Shown in pieces: positions 11,171-22,159 of a stretch of DNA of 64,000 nucleotides. The notes beneath the pieces are model-generated. The model was given only the letters and a program-made list of their open reading frames with translations. It was not told where the DNA came from and made no database searches. Position 1 is the stretch's first letter. Each line of letters opens with the position of its first letter. This DNA is from Dugong dugon. Lineage: Eukaryota; Chordata; Mammalia; Sirenia; Dugongidae. Made by a program: the position numbers and the translations under genes. The stretch covers positions 61,074,828-61,138,827 of the forward strand of contig CM057482.1 in the NCBI GenBank assembly GCA_030035585.1, given 5' to 3'.

Positions 11171-12429
11171 GGAGAAAAGGCATGGCCATTGAGAAATCGT
11201 TGAATTCTCTAAAGCCTAGGACATTTGAAAATTCCAGGCGTGGGTGATTAGTTGATGCCATTTATGCAAACAGGGCATATGGGAAGAGAAGCTGGTTCTG
11301 GAGGAAAGTGTGAGTCTCCTCCTATGACTGAATACAAGGGCAGGGTGTTGTGGCTGGTCCTCTTGTTTTAGCAGGGCTGGAGTAGCTGGCATTACTTGAC
11401 CAAGTCACTATCTATCCCTTTGTCTCCTCTCACGCATCAGGAATGTCAGTTATGATTGCTTCCCTCTTATGGGGGTTTAGTGAGGCTTAGTTCAGCTATT
11501 TAAAGAGCTATGCCGCATTTAGATGAAAGGAGCTCTGTTAGTGAGGAGCATAAGGAGACCCAGCATAAAGAAATGTTTAAAAGGCTGCATGAAGGGTAGG
11601 AGACGGGCTTGCAGGGGGTTTGTTCTGGCTTCATAATTAGATTTAAAGATCCAGAGATGGAAAACAAAAGATACAGGCAGCAGAAGATATGGATTAGTTC
11701 TCTCTCCAGATGGATTAACATTTGGATTGTTCTTCCCAGATGTAACTGGCCAGGATTAAAAACCTACTGTGCTTCTCCCGCAAGGGGACCCTCACACAGA
11801 GGCAGTTGCAGCCCAGGGGCCTTCTAAAGAGACAGCTGTCAGCTCATCAGTAGCCGTGGGGACCATTCTATGCTGAGGTGCGAAGGCTGGGACTGTCAGG
11901 CTTCGAGCATGATATGCAGCCCTGCTCCAGCCCAGGGAGTCACCACTGGTGCCTCCACCCTCACAAAAGCCCAGGAGGAGAGCACATCAGAACCCAGAAG
12001 CCTGGAAAAAATACAAAGAAGTTTGCTTGGTACAAGGCACCAGATGGCTTCCTTTTGGATAAAAGTATCTAAGTGTCCACAGCATCCTTTCTTCTTGGGC
12101 TCACTTTGAAGCAGCCCCTCTGCCTGCACCTGGCTGGCTCCTTGAAGCTGCTCCTCCCCAGGGGCTCTTTGAAAATGGGTCAGATTTTGTGAGTTCTCGA
12201 AAAACAACTTCTCCTCCAGGTTACAAGTTTTTGGAGGAAACAGCACCTTCTCTGCCTGCATGACTTGGCTCCTTCAGACCCACCCTTTCCTCTCCACTTC
12301 CCCCCTGCACCATCTCTAGTACTTGAGTCTCCTCCTTCGAAGCTCTGGAAAATCACACTTCCCTCCAAACCCTTCCCAGATTCCCCAGTAGGATTCTTTC
12401 TCTCCCCCTCTTTGCTCTCTCATTTCACT
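11171..12429. other. Unassigned intergenic stretch
   Basis: No gene or named repeat is recognised. ORFs up to about 120 codons on the minus strand lack domain-like composition and splice context. Confidence 0.5.
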
Positions 12430-12440
12430 TTATTTATTAT

Positions 12441-12654
12441 AGACCAGTAAACCAGTTGCCATTGAGTCAATTCAAACTCATGGTGAACCCATGTGTGTCA
12501 GAGTACAACTGTGCTCCACAAGGTTTTTAGTGGCCAATTTTTCAGAAGTAGATTGCCAGGCTTTTCTTCTGAGGTGCTTCTGAGTGGACTGAAACCACCA
12601 ACCTTTCAGTTAGGAGCCAAGTACACACAACTGTTTGCACTACCCAGGGGCTCC
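12441..12654 (-). repeat. AfroSINE, type B (first of two tandem insertions)
   Basis: Antisense copy from GACCAGTAAACCAGTTGCC to TACCCAGGGGCTCC. It is flanked by TTATTTATTAT at 12430-12440 and 12655-12665. Confidence 0.93.
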
Positions 12655-12665
12655 TTATTTATTAT

Positions 12666-12854
12666 GTTGTTGTTAGCTGCGATTGAATTTATTCTGACTC
12701 ATGGCAACCCCATGTGTGCGGAGTAGAACTGCGCTCAATAGGATTTTCAAGGCTGTGAGGTTTTGGAAGCAGATCGCTAGGCCTATAATCCTAGGGTCTC
12801 TAGGTGGTTTCAGCTAGTAAAGCGCTTAACCATTTGTGCTCCTCAGGGACTCCT
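12666..12854 (-). repeat. AfroSINE (second of two tandem insertions)
   Basis: Antisense copy from GTTGTTGTTAGCTGCGATTG to CCTCAGGGACTCC. It is flanked by TTATTTATTA copies at 12655-12665 and 12855-12865, so three copies of the target motif bracket two SINEs. Confidence 0.9.
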
Positions 12855-12865
12855 TTATTTATTAC

Positions 12866-13230
12866 AGCCCCGTTTTAAATCTACTTGCATTAGAGTTGTT
12901 ATGCTAAGTTTCTCTCTCTTGATTTTCAGTCCTTGGAGAGCAGGTCTGGGTTAGACTCATCTGGTAGCCCCTGGGGTTGGCCGCATTGAGGTTGCTCAGT
13001 CAATGTTTGTTGAATTCATTAGAGTAAGTGAGTAAAAAGAGAAAGCCGGACTGCTGCAGGGAGAAGAGGCAGGTGTTCTCAAAATGAGTCTGTTTCTGCT
13101 GGAGCTGCCTGGATTTCATAACCCAGTGTTACTGCAGGGAGACTTAGGGATGTCTGGCTGGAGCCATGGTTATAGGTCTGGGAGTATCTATTGGCTGGGC
13201 TTGCCAGCAGCTAGCAGGAGCAGCTTCGAG
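12866..13230. other. Unassigned intergenic stretch
   Basis: No gene or named repeat is recognised. Confidence 0.5.
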
Positions 13231-13485
13231 CCCCTGGGAAGAGCTCTGGCTCAAACCTGGCTGAGTTGAATCCTGGCTCCCTGTACCAGTTCTGAGCCCT
13301 GGATAATAGGCAAGTCTCTTAACCTCTCTGAGCATCAGTCTCTTCATCTGTAAAGTAACGGTGGTCATTCCTACCCTTGTGGAGAATTGAAGGAACAGGA
13401 TATAATATATGTGAACTCTGTGGTACATAGCAGGTACATAGCAAACAAAGTGCCTGGCACTCTAATAGATGTGTAATCAATCATT
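13231..13485 (+). repeat. MIR
   Basis: Plus-strand MIR core: GGCAAGTCTCTTAACCTCTC, then CATCTGTAAAGTAACGGTGG, then GTACATAGCAGGTACATAGC. It is about 250 bp, close to full length. Confidence 0.8.
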
Positions 13486-13835
13486 TAAATAATTGATTGA
13501 TAGAGAATACTAACTAAAAGTAGGCTCAGCCCGGAGACATGGGACTCACAGCATGTGGATGGAGCTAGTTCTTGTTGTGCAGCTTAGTGAACATGTCCAG
13601 GTGTGGATGCTTCAGTAATCCAGTGACTGGCACTTGAGTTCTAGCCCTAGGTCCTCTGGCATCTCCAGAATATGCAAAGCAACTTCTCTGAACCTTGATC
13701 ACACTGGGTCAAAACCACGGTTCCCACCACCGCTATAGGATTCCCATGAGTCAAAAACTGACACGTGGGTGTTGGCTCTCTGATGAGAGGCAAACATTTT
13801 GCACACAGCCCTGCACCCAGCCCCTAGTGAGCAAG
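13486..13835. other. Unassigned intergenic stretch
   Basis: I see no gene or nameable repeat here. Confidence 0.5.
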
Positions 13836-13840
13836 CCATG

Positions 13841-14047
13841 AATGTTGTTGTTGTGTGCCATCATGTGGATTCCATCTCACAGCAACCCTACAGGACAGAG
13901 TAGAACAGCCCCACAGGGTATCCTAGGCTGTAAATCTTTATGGGAGCAGATCAACAAGTCGTTTCTCCCACAGAGCAACTGGTGGGTTCAAACCACCAAC
14001 CTCTCAGTTAGAAGCCAAGTGCTTAATTGTTGTGCCACCAGGGTTCC
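13841..14047 (-). repeat. AfroSINE, long type A
   Basis: Antisense copy from TTGTTGTTGTGTGCCATCAT through GTAAATCTTTATGGGAGCAG to GTGCCACCAGGGTTCC. Confidence 0.92.
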
Positions 14048-14549
14048 TTGTATAAGGGTTAGCTTTTATTGTTATCTCTTTTTCTCTCAGAGTCTAAGCT
14101 CCACAGAGTCAGGAATTGGGCCTGGTTTGCTTCTCATTCTATCTCCAGATCCTTAACCTAGCAGTTAGGGGTCTCAATGAATACTCATTTAAAAATTGAT
14201 TAATAACCTGCGTATTGGTTTTAAACTCTAAAGCATGGAGGCTGTGATGATCAGTAATGTTTATTTCATTCTACAGGCATTCATTGATTTCTAGTCAGGT
14301 GGGGGGACCAAATCAAGTAAGGAGGTTTCAGCTATCGACTCTGTTATTGCACTGTATCACGAATAAAAATAAATCTCCAAGATGCTTCCCTTCGTTCTCA
14401 ATTTACTTATTACCTCTGAGTAAAAATTAGGGATTGGGAGAAGCTCTCTGTTCCTCATTTGTTTCATGTAGATCAACAAATTTGTGAACTTGAATGTACA
14501 TTAATGTTTAGAATTGATTAACTTGATTTAAAAGCTTGTGCAATATTTG
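14048..14549. other. Unassigned AT-rich stretch
   Basis: I see no gene or nameable repeat here. Confidence 0.5.
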
Positions 14550-14840
14550 TTTTTTCTCTTCCCTTTTTATTTTGAAGTGATTTCAAACTTACAGAGAATG
14601 TGAAAAACAGTGCAAGGATCTTTGGTATACCCTTCAATCGAGTTCCCAGATATTGACATTTTGCAACATTTATCATCTTCTCTCTCCACACACACACACC
14701 CCCACACCCACACCCACACCCACACCCACACACATACTATATATTTTTCTGAATCATTTGAGAATAAGTTGCAGGCATGATGTTCCATTACCCCTTTCTG
14801 CTGGAAATTCTGCAAGTTTTCTTAACTACAGCCACTGATA
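14550..14840. repeat. L1M-like fragment with a (CACACC)n microsatellite
   Basis: TTTTGAAGTGATTTCAAACT, GTATACCCTTCAATCGAGTT and CCAGATATTGACATTTTGC follow a well-known ancient L1 pattern. A (CA)n/(CACCC)n tract at 14686-14738 is embedded in it and generates an artificial Val/Trp/Cys/Gly repeat ORF on the minus strand. Confidence 0.55.
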
Positions 14841-14919
14841 GACAGAGAACAGTCTGAATTCATGATACTGCCCAAACCCAGGGCTCCAGGAGGGGAAAGG
14901 AAGAAGGAAGTGATTTAAT

Positions 14920-15335
14920 ATGACAGGCCTTGCTCCAGGCACTTTGCATTTGTGTAGTAGTAATTCGGGCTGTCCATCAAATAAATATCTCAGATTGTTC
15001 TTCTGGGCACACTTCCCTGCCACCTTGAAACTGAGTGTACCCATGTGACTTGCTTTGGACAACGAGATATGAGGAGAAGTGATGCATATCACTTCTGGGT
15101 TGAAGCATAAAGAGCCAGCCTGCTATTTAACACTCTCTTTCCCCCTGCTGTGACAATGGGCCACATGGTGGAACCTCCTTCAGCCTGGAACCCAGAGTGA
15201 GAATGACATGGAACAGAGCAAGAAATAAATGTTTGATGGTTTAAAACACTGAAATTGGAGGGGGAGGAGAAGTGGAAAGCTGTTATTTGTTACTGCAGCA
15301 TAATCTGGCCTATTCTGACTGATACTATATGTTAG
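14920..15335 (+). repeat. Ancient LTR- or DNA-type interspersed repeat, family not identified
   Basis: CCATGTGACTTGCTTTGGAC, AGAAGTGATGCATATCACTT and the terminal TTACTGCAGCATAATCTGGC followed by ACTGATAC are phrases I associate with mammal-wide repeats, but I cannot name the family. No coding sequence is present. Confidence 0.45.
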
Positions 15336-16421
15336 TCTATTTAATCCTCACAAAAAATCCAAGAGGTAGGTACTAAGAGATAATTCTTCATGGATCTCCT
15401 GCATTTCCACATGTCTTGCAAGCAAGGCACTAACTGCCTTTGTTCCAGAATATCTTTTCAAGGATGTTTGTATGGTGAAATAGCCTTGGAAGATAGAGAT
15501 AGTGTCTCCCTCTGGGGGAAATGACAGGCATGTTTGTTCCCTATTCCAAAAGATCTAGATTTCCTAAGCTTGAGACTTGTCTCCTGTAATGCAAACCACT
15601 ATGTGTGCAGGCATCCATCTGAGCTATCTATAAGGGGAACTGAAGCAAATATGCTAGTGTTCATGTTTTGCTGTGCCATGAGTAATAAAGTCCTTTGTCT
15701 ATGAACCAGAAGTCACATGTCTTCTTCCAGGATCTATGAAACTAGCAGGCTAACTTGCTAGTTTGCTAGAAGGGTGAAATCTCAGACTCTGTTCTTGAGA
15801 CTGGGTATTAGCATCACCATTTTCAAAATTATGAAACTGAACCTCAGAGAGTTTCAAGATATCCAAAGTCAAACCACTAATAACTGGCAGATCCCATTTT
15901 TCCCATTATCTCCCATTGCTTGCCATGAAAAAATAGAATTTAAAATATCGTTCATTCATTCCTACATTCCTGAATTCATTCATGTATTGCATTATTTATT
16001 CTGTTAATATATAAAAATAACTGATTTATTTCAAGCACTATGCCAGATACTGTTTTCTAGCATTCTTTAAAGATTAACATTGAATACTCCCAATATAACC
16101 AGTTTTAATGACTGAAGTGAACCATTTGAGACTGTTTTAATCTTGGCATATGCTATACCTATTTTCAACTGCCTTCCCCCAGCAAGCAGATGACCTGGAG
16201 GATGTAGCAAGGAGTCAGATTTCCCACAATTTAACTTGAAGAGTACATTTTGCCCACTGATGCAGTGATAGGTGTGGGAGATTTAGAGATCTCTGGAGAA
16301 AGCAGAGAGTCTATGGAGAGTCAAAGACCTCTTGGGCCTGACAATTTACTTGCTGTTCACCAAGGCCACTGAGACCCAAGCAGAGTCTTAACTTGATTTT
16401 CCTGTCCTTTCTTAAGCATGG
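15336..16421. other. Unassigned intergenic stretch
   Basis: No gene is seen. The 15810-15900 stretch (TTATGAAACTGAACCTCAGA...TCAAACCACTAATAACTGGC) resembles a weak minus-strand MIR core. The rest is unassigned. Confidence 0.45.
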
Positions 16422-16640
16422 GTAGCTCTGATGGTGCAAATGGCTTACACACTCCACTACTAACCTAAAGGTTGGCAGTTAGAACCCACCCAGTGGCTCC
16501 ATGGAAGAAAGACCTGGCAATCTGCTTCTATAAAGATTACAGCCAAGAAAACCCTATGAAGCAGTTCTACTCTGTAGCACATGGGGTCACCATGAGTCAG
16601 AACTGACTTGACAGCAACGAGTTTGTGTTTTGTTCTGATT
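16422..16640 (+). repeat. AfroSINE, A/B intermediate
   Basis: Head GTAGCTCTGATGGTGCAAAT, middle GAAGAAAGACCTGGCAATCT followed by TAAAGATTACAGCC, and tail ACATGGGGTCACCATGAGTC. It mixes type A and type B features. Confidence 0.88.
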
Positions 16641-16699
16641 TTGGTTTTTTGTGTTTTTTTCTCCGAGGCATTGTAACAGGATGAAAAGAAACCCGGGAT

Positions 16700-16903
16700 T
16701 TTGTATAACTAAGCTGCAATGGGAATTGCTCATCTGCTACTTGAAGGCGGGATGTTCAAGTCTACCCAGGGGTGTCGCAGCAAAAAAGGCCTAGCACTCT
16801 GCTTCCAGTAATTAGCCACTGAAAATCCTATGCACCAGTTCTACTCTGACACACATGGGGTAGCCACGAGTTGGGGTTGACTCCACGGCAACTGGTACTG
16901 GTA
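16700..16903 (+). repeat. AfroSINE, type B, degenerate
   Basis: Recognisable from GGGATGTTCAAGTCTACCCA, GCCTAGCACTCTGCTTCC and GACACACATGGGGTAGCCAC. The head is strongly mutated. Confidence 0.8.
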
Positions 16904-17049
16904 AGCTGCAACAGAGGTATGCTGTCCACACACACATTGCAAAAGTCACAAGGTCTTGGGTTCCAGAAAGACTGAGCCTCAGCCTCACATCTGTCTCCAT
17001 CCTTAAGTCATCCTTTTCTAGTGGGACATACTGGGAGGGATCTAGACCA

Positions 17050-17440
17050 AAAGATCTGAATTCAAATCTTGACTCTAGCTCTAATCTACTATTTTAGGAG
17101 TTTTGGTGCTGGTTTTTTAACCTCTCTGAGCTTCAATTTTTCATCCATAAAGTAGGATAAAAAAAACCGAACCAAACCTGTTGCCATTGAGTCGATTCCG
17201 ACTCATAGCGACCCTATAGGACAGAGTAGAACTGCCCCAAAGGGTTTCCAAGGAGTGGCTGGTGGATTTGAATGGCCAGCCTTTTGGTTAGCAGCTTGAG
17301 CTCTTAACCACTGTGCCACCAGGGCTCCAAATAATACCTAATTTATAAGATTTTTGTGAGAATTAATAAATGAGATCTCATATAAAAAGAATAGTGCCTA
17401 ACACATAGTAGGCTTTTAATAAATAGTAGCAACTATCATT
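17050..17440 (+). repeat. MIR split by an AfroSINE
   Basis: The left part AACCTCTCTGAGCTTCAATT...CATAAAGTAGGAT and right part ATAATACCTAATTTATAAGA...TGCCTAACACATAGTAGGC are consecutive MIR pieces around the SINE at 17163-17329. Confidence 0.78.
17163..17329 (-). repeat. AfroSINE, short type A
   Basis: Antisense copy: TTGCCATTGAGTCGATTCC, then GGTTTCCAAGGAGTGGCTGG, ending CTGTGCCACCAGGGCTCC. Confidence 0.94.
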
Positions 17441-18519
17441 TTTACCACCAGCATTTTGCTTTAACTGGGTGGATTCAACATCCCTTTAAACAAAAAGAAA
17501 ATTAGATACGAGGTGCAGAGCCACTGGCTGAGAGCCAAAGGGGGAAGATAAAGCGTTATAATTGCCTCTCCTGGGAAAAGCAATAAATCCCAGCAGCTGT
17601 GCTTCTCCCACTCTTTGGCAACATGAGAGGAGGGCTCTGTCAGAGGACTTCTGATTCAGAGCATGTAAATGAGTATCCACTCTGTGCAAAGCGAGGTGCA
17701 GGGTGATGCAAGGCATACAGAGATGAGGTGGTCACAGACCGGCCCTCTAGGTGTTTATTATCTACCAGATTGGGAGAAAGAAAGACGTAGACAACCGAAG
17801 AAATCACTCTAGGATGAAGCAAACTGAGAAAAGGGAAATAATGCTCAATAGGTGTTCATAGGTGAGCTTTCATTCTGGTAAAAGGATTGAGATAGGCTTC
17901 ATAGGGGAGTGTTTGGGATAGGCATCGACTGATGAGATTTCAACAGAGAGACAAGGGAAAAGGGAGGGCAATTGAGGCAAAGGGAAAACAATGAGTTGGC
18001 AAGGACCAGGTCCATCCAGGCAACATCGAGGAATGTGGTTTGGCTAGAAAGTGTTATGGGATAAGCAGGACACAGGGTCTACACAACCAATGGCCTTAAG
18101 TGTGTGTTTATCTTATTGTCAGTGAGGAGTAGCAGCAGCAGAATTCTGTTTAAGGAAGATTAATCTGGAAACTGTGTGTAGGATGACTTGAAGGAGAAAG
18201 AGGTGGGCAGCAGAGAGACCAGTTAGGTAAATATGCAGCACTTGAGGCTCAAGGAATGGATGCCCCAAACTCAGGGTAGCGGCAGTGAGAATCAACAAGA
18301 GGATTCCAGGAAACGTAGGTACTGGATTCAAGGAAAAGAAGCTTAAGGAGTAGTTTAAAAATACTTGCCATTTAAGAAGCCTTCCCTGTGTTGGGCCTAA
18401 AGAGAGCGCCAGCAAAGCACCCCTGTGGTGTGGTCACCACCCACACACTGAGGAGGGAAGACATATCTCCGAAGAGCTCTGTCATCAGTATCAAATGGGC
18501 CAAGGATTTGGGGGGTGTC
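17441..18519. other. Unassigned intergenic stretch
   Basis: I see no gene or nameable repeat. Sequence is purine-rich around 17860-18000 (GGGAAAAGGGAGGGC-type runs). Confidence 0.5.
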
Positions 18520-19255
18520 TTAGGCTGGGTTATCTAAAGAAGGAAAACTAGTAAAGCATATAAATATATATTTAAAAAAAACAATGCCTTCGACTTGATT
18601 CCAACTCATAGCAACCCTAAAGAACAGAGTAGAACTACCCCATAGGGTTTCCAAAAAGCAGCTGGTGGATTCGAACTGCTGACCTTTTGGTTAGCAGCTG
18701 AGCTCTTAACCACTGTACCACCAGGGCTCCATAAATATATATAGAGAGAGAAATTTATATTAAGGAAATGGCTCACACAGTTGTAGAGGCTGGAATGTCC
18801 CAAGTCCACGGGTCAGGCTGATTCATGTAGCCACAGGGGCTGGTGAACCCAAGATTGGCAAGTCAGACAGCAGGGCTCTGTCTCACAGGCTGCATAGACC
18901 AATGAATCCCAAAATCGGCAGGCAAAATGGCATGTAAGCTTCTAGCTCAAGTCCCAAGAACCAGAGGTCAGACAGACAGGAGCCAGCTGCAGGATCCAGA
19001 GTGAACAAAAGCCTGCAAGCCTTGCCAGAAAGTCCACTTATATTTGATGCAGGCCATGCCCCCAAGGAAACTCTCTCTCAACTGATTGGCTACTCACAGT
19101 AGATCCCACCGTGGAGGTGATCACAGTATGTCACATATCATCATGAAAGTAAACACATCATCATACAACTGCCAAACTACGTCATAACTGCCAAACCACT
19201 GAGAACCATGATCCAGCCAAGTTGACACACAAGATTAATGATCACAAGAGGGTAG
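18520..19255 (+). repeat. Ancient interspersed repeat interrupted by an AfroSINE
   Basis: It contains AAATTTATATTAAGGAAATG, GCTCACACAGTTGTAGAGGC and the terminal CAAGTTGACACACAAGATTA. It is related to the repeat at 41990-42480 (shared GGCTCAC...GGCTGG and GTTGACACA(T/C)AA..ATTAA ends). I take it for an L1M 3' region or an old LTR. The SINE at 18578-18731 splits it. Confidence 0.6.
18578..18731 (-). repeat. AfroSINE, short type A, nested with target duplication
   Basis: Antisense copy from ATGCCTTCGACTTGATTCC to CTGTACCACCAGGGCTCC. ATAAATATATAT occurs on both sides (near 18560 and 18732), marking insertion into an AT-rich target. Confidence 0.92.
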
Positions 19256-19289
19256 ATTTAAGCAGTAACTTCCTAGCAAATGAGGGATA

Positions 19290-19500
19290 TCAGTCCCTGG
19301 GTGGCACAAACAGTTAAGCATTAGACTACTAGTTGAGTGAGTGGCGGTTCGAACCCTCACAGAGGCACCTCAGAAGACAAGCCTGGTGATCAGCTTCTGA
19401 AAGGTCATAGCCTTGAAAATCCTATGCAGCCGTTCTGCTGTGCCCACATGGGGTTGCCATGAATCGAAATCTACTCAGCAGCAACTACAACAACAACAAC
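19290..19500 (+). repeat. AfroSINE, type B, with (CAA)n tail
   Basis: Head AGTCCCTGGGTGGCACAAAC, B-box GGCGGTTCGAACCCTCAC, tail CATGGGGTTGCCATGAATCG, ending in a (CAA)n run. Confidence 0.9.
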
Positions 19501-19692
19501 ATCTTTACGGCAACAGGCTAACCAAAGAACCCATCGGCTCCACTGTTTTGACAGCAAGATGGGCATGATGCAGTATTCAATTCCAATGATCAGAAGACTT
19601 TGGATCAGATCTACAGAGGTCCAGAGGCCATCTTAGACCTGTAACTCTGAAATCCAGGGCATATGAGCTTCTGTAGGAGGAAAGGAGAAAAA

Positions 19693-19899
19693 AAAAACTG
19701 TTGCAGTAGAGTTAATTCTGGGACTCATGGTGACCCCACATGTTTCAGAGTAGAACTATGCTCCATGAGGTTTTCAGTGGCTGATTCTTCGCAAGTAGAT
19801 TGTCAGACCTTTCTTCCGAGGTGCCTCTGGGTGGAATTGAACCTCTGCCCTCTCAGTTAGCAGCTAAGTGTGTTAAGGGTTTGCACCACATAGGGACTG
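19693..19899 (-). repeat. AfroSINE, type B
   Basis: Antisense copy from CTGTTGCAGTAGAGTTAATTC to TTTGCACCACATAGGGACTG, preceded by an A-rich run. Confidence 0.9.
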
Positions 19900-20452
19900 C
19901 TCTGTGAGAGGAGACTTCAAAAATACCCTAATTTCCAACAGTCCTGTATGCAGCCCAGCAAGAGAAGGAGGAAGAAACTGGCTCCTGATTGAACAAGGAT
20001 GTCAGTTAGGTGCTAAACTACTCCTTTCACAAAAACCTTGAGCTCAGAAGACAGCCCAGTGGGAAATTTGGCATGTGCAGCTTTGGAAAATGAGCTTTAC
20101 AAAGTACAATGCTGCTTCTTTTCACCAAGCAGTTTGGCAATACAGACCAAGATTCTGACAAACGCTCATCTTTTGACCTGATAATTTTACTTTCAGGAAT
20201 CTATTCTAAGAATATGATCAAAAGTGCAGACAAGGATTTATATGCCAAGATGTTTATAAAGGCAAAAAAAAAAAAAAAAAAAATAGAGAAAACGAACTAA
20301 ATGGAAATGATAAGGAAATGGTTAAATTAGTTATGGTATATTTTTTATGTAATACTTTGTAGACATTAAAAACCGTATTTTTGAAGAATAAAGGAAGATG
20401 TTCATAAAAGAATATCAAATGAAAACAATCAACCTGCTAAATTATGTATCCA
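19900..20452. other. Unassigned stretch with an A homopolymer
   Basis: No gene is seen. (A)n lies at about 20265-20282. The phrase GCATGTGCAGCTTTGGAAAA...CAGTTTGGCAATAC resembles the classic L1 3' end, so 20080-20450 may be an L1M fragment. Confidence 0.4.
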
Positions 20453-20467
20453 TTATGATGCCATGAT

Positions 20468-20663
20468 CCCATTGCCATTGAGTCAATTCTGACTCATAGC
20501 AACCCTATGGGACAGTGTTGAACTGACTCATAAGGTTTCCAAGGCTGGGATCTTTATGGAAGCAGACTTCCACATCTTTCTCCTGCAGAGCAGCTGGGTG
20601 TGTTCAAACTGCCGACCTTTTGGTTAGCAGCTGAGTGCCTAACCACTGTGCCACCAGGGCTCC
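20468..20663 (-). repeat. AfroSINE, long type A, with perfect 15 bp target duplication
   Basis: Antisense copy ending CTGTGCCACCAGGGCTCC. TTATGATGCCATGAT is repeated exactly at 20453-20467 and 20664-20678, so the ends of the element are defined to the base. Confidence 0.97.
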
Positions 20664-20854
20664 TTATGATGCCATGATAGAATATGTATATATAGTCATC
20701 ATATCTTTTGTCAGTCTGTCCACAATGGGAAGAGTAGCAACGTCCAAGGGGCAGAATTGAAGCAGATTTTATTTACTTCTTTATAGTTTTATGAATTCTG
20801 AAATTTTTCTATGGTAAATATGGATTAATAATAATACATAGTAATAATTAACAT

Positions 20855-21080
20855 GTTTTAAAGACTCACTGTGTGCCAGGCACAGAACTAAGAACTTTAC
20901 ATATATATCAGCCCACTTCATCTTCTTAACAACTCTACAACATAGGCACAATTATCATACCCATTTTACAGCTGAGGAAACAAAGTCTTAGAGCAGTTAT
21001 TTGTTCAAAGTCACCTGGCTGGGAAAGGGTGGAACTGAGACTTGAACTCAGTCCCCAGTGGCCCCAATCTCTCTACACTT
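20855..21080 (-). repeat. MIR
   Basis: Antisense MIR: CACTGTGTGCCAGGCACAGA, CCCATTTTACAGCTGAGGAA and CTTGAACTCAGTCCCCAG. Confidence 0.85.
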
Positions 21081-21115
21081 AATCACTATATTAACTCTCT
21101 TTTATGAACAGTAAA

Positions 21116-21291
21116 AGTGGTGCAAATGGTTTGCACTCAACTAACCTAAAGACTGGTTCCCCAAAAGAAAGGCCTGGTGATCTGCTTCTGTAAAGATTAT
21201 AGCCAAGAAAAACCCTATGGAGCAGTTCCACTCTGTAATACACGGGGTTGCCATGAGTCAGAATCAATTCAATGACAATGGATTTTGGATT
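21116..21291 (+). repeat. AfroSINE, 5'-shortened, with target duplication
   Basis: Starts at GTGGTGCAAATGGTTTGCAC and lacks most of the B-box region. The tail has ACACGGGGTTGCCATGAGTC. TTTTATGAACAGTAAA flanks it at 21100-21115 and about 21292-21306. Confidence 0.93.
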
Positions 21292-21306
21292 TTTTATGAA
21301 CAGTAA

Positions 21307-21754
21307 ATATATATGCATGTAACGCTTTTAATTAAAAAAATCCTTCTTTAATTCTACGTTTTATTTTATCAGGACATGTAGAGTGTTAAGTAGGGGAAAG
21401 TATGGCCTTTAGGAACGGGATTCTGATTTTCTGCCAAGTAATTCACCTTTCATACCAATATAACTGCAACACCAATGATAGGACCTTCTTTGCTCTGGGA
21501 TGAACATGGATTATAAAAGGCCAAAGAAAACTACTTTCCATTGTTAGCAATTAGCTAATTAAGTAAATTAAGTTATGTTAAATAGTTAATAATAGAACTA
21601 GTCATTAGAGTCTACAAGTAGATTAAGAACAGATAGGAATGCTTTTTTTACTTTGGAATAAAATGAAGTGGGAAAGATTCTGCCCGTTTTCCTCCAGGAA
21701 ACCTAAGCCTGTCTCTTTGATAGGAGAAGCAATGAAAAGGAAGCACAATGATGC
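21307..21754. other. Unassigned AT-rich stretch
   Basis: I see no gene or nameable repeat here. Confidence 0.5.
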
Positions 21755-21915
21755 TCACCTGGACTCCAGAGCCAGCCCAGCTCAGCTATCTATCAGCTGT
21801 GTCACCTCGGGTGAGTCATTTACCCTCTCGGGGTCTCAATGTCTTTTTCTATAAAACAAAGGAATCCATTTAGATAATGTTTTGGTTCATTTCCAGCTCT
21901 GATTTTCTCCAATTC
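21755..21915 (+). repeat. MIR
   Basis: Plus-strand MIR core: CTGGACTCCAGAGCCAGCCC, CTGTGTCACCTCGGGTGAGT and TATAAAACAAAGGAATCCAT. Confidence 0.75.
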
Positions 21916-21936
21916 TATACTTCTATGACAAAATCA

Positions 21937-22146
21937 AAGAGCCCTGGTGGCACAGTGGTCAAGCACTCAGCTGCTAACCAACAGGTTGGCGGTTCAAACC
22001 CACCCAGCTGCTCTGCGGGAGAAAGATGTGGCAGTCTGCTTCCGTAAAGATTACAGCCCTGGAAACTCTACGGAGCAGTTCTACTCTGTCCTATAGGGTC
22101 ACTATGAGTTAGAATTGACTAGCTGGCAATGGATTTGGTTTTGGGT
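21937..22146 (+). repeat. AfroSINE, long type A, nearly intact, with target duplication
   Basis: Clean head AGAGCCCTGGTGGCACAGTG, B-box GGCGGTTCAAACCCACCC, middle GAAAGATGTGGCAGTCTGC, tail CCTATAGGGTCACTATGAG. TATGACAAAATCA flanks it at 21924-21936 and 22147-22159. Confidence 0.97.
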
Positions 22147-22159
22147 TATGACAAAATCA

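Noticed and set aside
14518..14838. Cys/Gly/Trp/Val repeat proteins on the minus strand and Pro/Thr repeat on the plus
   Set aside because: They come from a (CA)n/(CACCC)n microsatellite.
21937..22010. tRNA gene calls at SINE heads with A- and B-box sequence
   Set aside because: The cloverleaf is degenerate and each is followed by the constant SINE body. They are tRNA-derived SINEs, not tRNA genes.
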